From: Amphibalanus amphitrite
Taxonomy: Eukaryota > Arthropoda > Thecostraca > Balanomorpha > Balanidae
Assembly (NCBI RefSeq): GCF_019059575.1
Contig: NW_024881539.1
Span: 496,001-560,000, forward strand
DNA length: 64,000 nt
Reading direction: 5' to 3'
Part shown: positions 62,208 to 64,000 of the stretch, piece by piece
Layout: the number at the start of each line of letters is the position of its first letter
Position numbering within the stretch: the first letter of the stretch is position 1
Notes under the pieces: generated by a model
What the model was told of the DNA's origin: nothing
Database searches by the model: none
Seen by the model: the letters and a program-made list of their open reading frames with translations, nothing else
Translations under genes and position numbers: made by a program

Positions 62208-64000
62208 CACCCCAGAACCCGTTTTATGATCTCTCGAAGCCCCTCAGTTACCAGGCGATGGGTCGCCTTTTCTCTGGTAAAGGTCACCTTGGAAAGATTC
62301 CTGAACAAAAAACAATGGCTGGCACTTGGCAGTGACAGCCAGTCCTCGTACGAAAGAAACCACCCAACATTCTGCATATCAGAGGCAGGGACGACCACAC
62401 CACCCCTCAAATTTTTAATTGCACAAACTCAGCCAAAAGATGACTGCTCAGAGACCCCTGGATGTAACAATCCCCAAATGTTCCACTGATTCGCCAACGG
62501 CCAAGTCCTCCGACAACGCCTTCCCAGACAAACCCTACTCCATGATCTGTCACTGCATATCACCAGCATCCCAGGAAATCGGCTCGCAGCAGGGAGGTCC
62601 GCCCGCGGCCGCCCCATCAGGCATCAGCCCACCTCCCCTGTGGGCGCTGACCAATCAGCACTTTGTCCCCGGGGACCGGCCAGACCCTGCATGATTAACA
62701 AGGCCGGCGAACGACGTCCACAACGCCCGGCTTTTCGCGACCGACTCAGACATGGGCTGGACACGGGACACCCACGCCGGACCAGCTGACCTGGGCGGAC
62801 CAGTCGACTGGGCGGGCCAGTCGCTGTAAGTGGCCATGAGCCCGGATCCTGAGTTAGCCAGACGAGATCCGCGAGATACTGAGCCAAGCAGATAGGGGAG
62901 ATGCTGGACCCGGGGAGACGAGCACCGAATGATGCAGCAGACAATGGTAGTGGAGCATACACTCAACCAACTGCAACTGCAACATGTTTGCCCAGCGATG
63001 TTAATGTCCTTTTCAGTGTTACGCAAGAGAGGAGCGTCACTGGCGGTGACAACAAGATAATTGCCGTCCTAAATTTTAGTGGCGGTGGGCAGTGCGGTGC
63101 TGGCGTCAGTCACAGTGACGGCAGTGAAGGTGTCGATGACGGTACGAAGGTTAGGGTGTGTACCGGCGTCATCTGTGAGCCACACCCCCGCCGCCACGCC
63201 TGGCCCACCACGCCCAACCGCTACCGGCCTTGGTGCGTTGATCAGACGGGCGGGGCCGGCCATCACGGCATCTCACGGACGTATGAAGGGATTGTCGGCA
63301 CACAAGGCTGGAGCGTGATCAAAGAGCGCGCCGGGAGATCGGGTACCCGGGACGGATGGGAGAAGGGGTCCTTCGGGGGCGTCTATTGGGACCTCGCCAA
63401 CAAAATATATTGGGCATTCCGCATCGCACTCGTGGATTTAATCAAGGTCCGCTGGTAATCCACAGCCGTTTGTCCAAAGTACAGCCTCACAAAACTGAGC
63501 AGCAGCCTACTACCCCGCATTCCACACAGGAGTAGATTAGTCACGATTACCGCTGCGTACCGAGCACCGAGGTCGTGCGCTCTCAAAGTGTCGTGCCTTT
63601 TGATCAGCTCTGAGCATTAGCAGTTAATCTCATCTTCAAGAGGGTCTGATTATGAGACTATTGACAGAACATTGTATAGAGACGTTGGACTTTGACCGCC
63701 AGCGATTTCAGGCTGACATTGTTTGAGCACTGTCTGCCCGGGTCACCCATAGACGGCGGCACCGCAGTGACACGTGCCAGCAGAGATAGATCTACAATCC
63801 AGTTATTTCCGAGCGACAGCCCGTCAATCCTGTAGCGACCTTGAGCTTTGTGTGGGAGTTTCCTCCCCTGGGCTGGTTCTAAATACAATCCGTGGGTCGG
63901 CTGTCCTGGAACGGTTTAATTAAAGCTCCACACTGCAAGGGACCACCAACGCCACCCACGGATTCCAGACCACCTCCCCGGGCTCTAGCGAGTGAGTCAT
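62208..64000. other. Right-end DNA without a supported gene
   Basis: A plus-strand frame of 185 codons at 62901-63458 shows no domain or splice context. No RNA gene or transposon terminus was recognised. Confidence 0.4.

Noticed and set aside
62901-63458. 185-codon plus-strand frame
   Set aside because: No domain, no splice partner, and repetitive Gly/Asp composition; not supported as a gene.

Overview
The window is nuclear DNA of a metazoan, most likely an arthropod and possibly a crustacean (low confidence on the group). It has split genes with GT..AG introns, dense MITE-type transposons, long (GA)n/(CT)n microsatellites and a tRNA-derived SINE. There is no bacterial-style gene packing. 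Two host genes, both on the minus strand, can be rebuilt exon by exon with unbroken splice phase.

Left part (1-16.5 kb). The window opens with the 3' end of a Penelope-like retroelement (GIY-YIG nuclease, plus strand). From 13091 leftward runs a type II membrane protein: a short cytosolic N-terminus, one membrane segment, a furin-like basic site, 50 uninterrupted Gly-X-Y triplets, then immunoglobulin domains. Nine exons (503 codons) lie in the window and the gene continues past its left edge. The domain order fits the colmedin family (gliomedin / UNC-122 type). A foldback transposon, a SINE and a 1.1-kb ACGG-type minisatellite lie in or beside its introns.

Middle part (16.5-41.5 kb). A complete organic anion transporting polypeptide gene (SLCO/OATP) occupies 41434-16558 in 16 coding exons (2751 nt, 916 aa). 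It has the family signature, the Kazal-like extracellular loop with the cysteine framework, an unusually long His-rich intracellular loop, and an acidic C-terminal tail encoded by a distant last exon. Its introns carry a TTAA-flanked MITE, a TA-flanked 894-bp MITE, tandem repeats and hairpins.

Right part (41.5-64 kb). No host gene can be supported here. It is a transposon-rich upstream or intergenic zone: a second, near-identical 497-bp TTAA MITE; a piggyBac-like 872-bp element; a structurally complete 3.4-kb hAT transposon with a two-exon, 653-aa transposase and a perfect 8-bp target duplication; a 2.3-kb non-autonomous hAT-like element containing a nested, AGGTCA-rich element; a 168-bp (GA)n tract; and a 319-bp GACTCC-rich hAT-like MITE.

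The two host genes share strand and lie about 3.5 kb apart (OATP stop to collagen-Ig start). Nothing in the sequence says they act together. Exon limits were set by reading splice signals and phase by eye, without transcript data.
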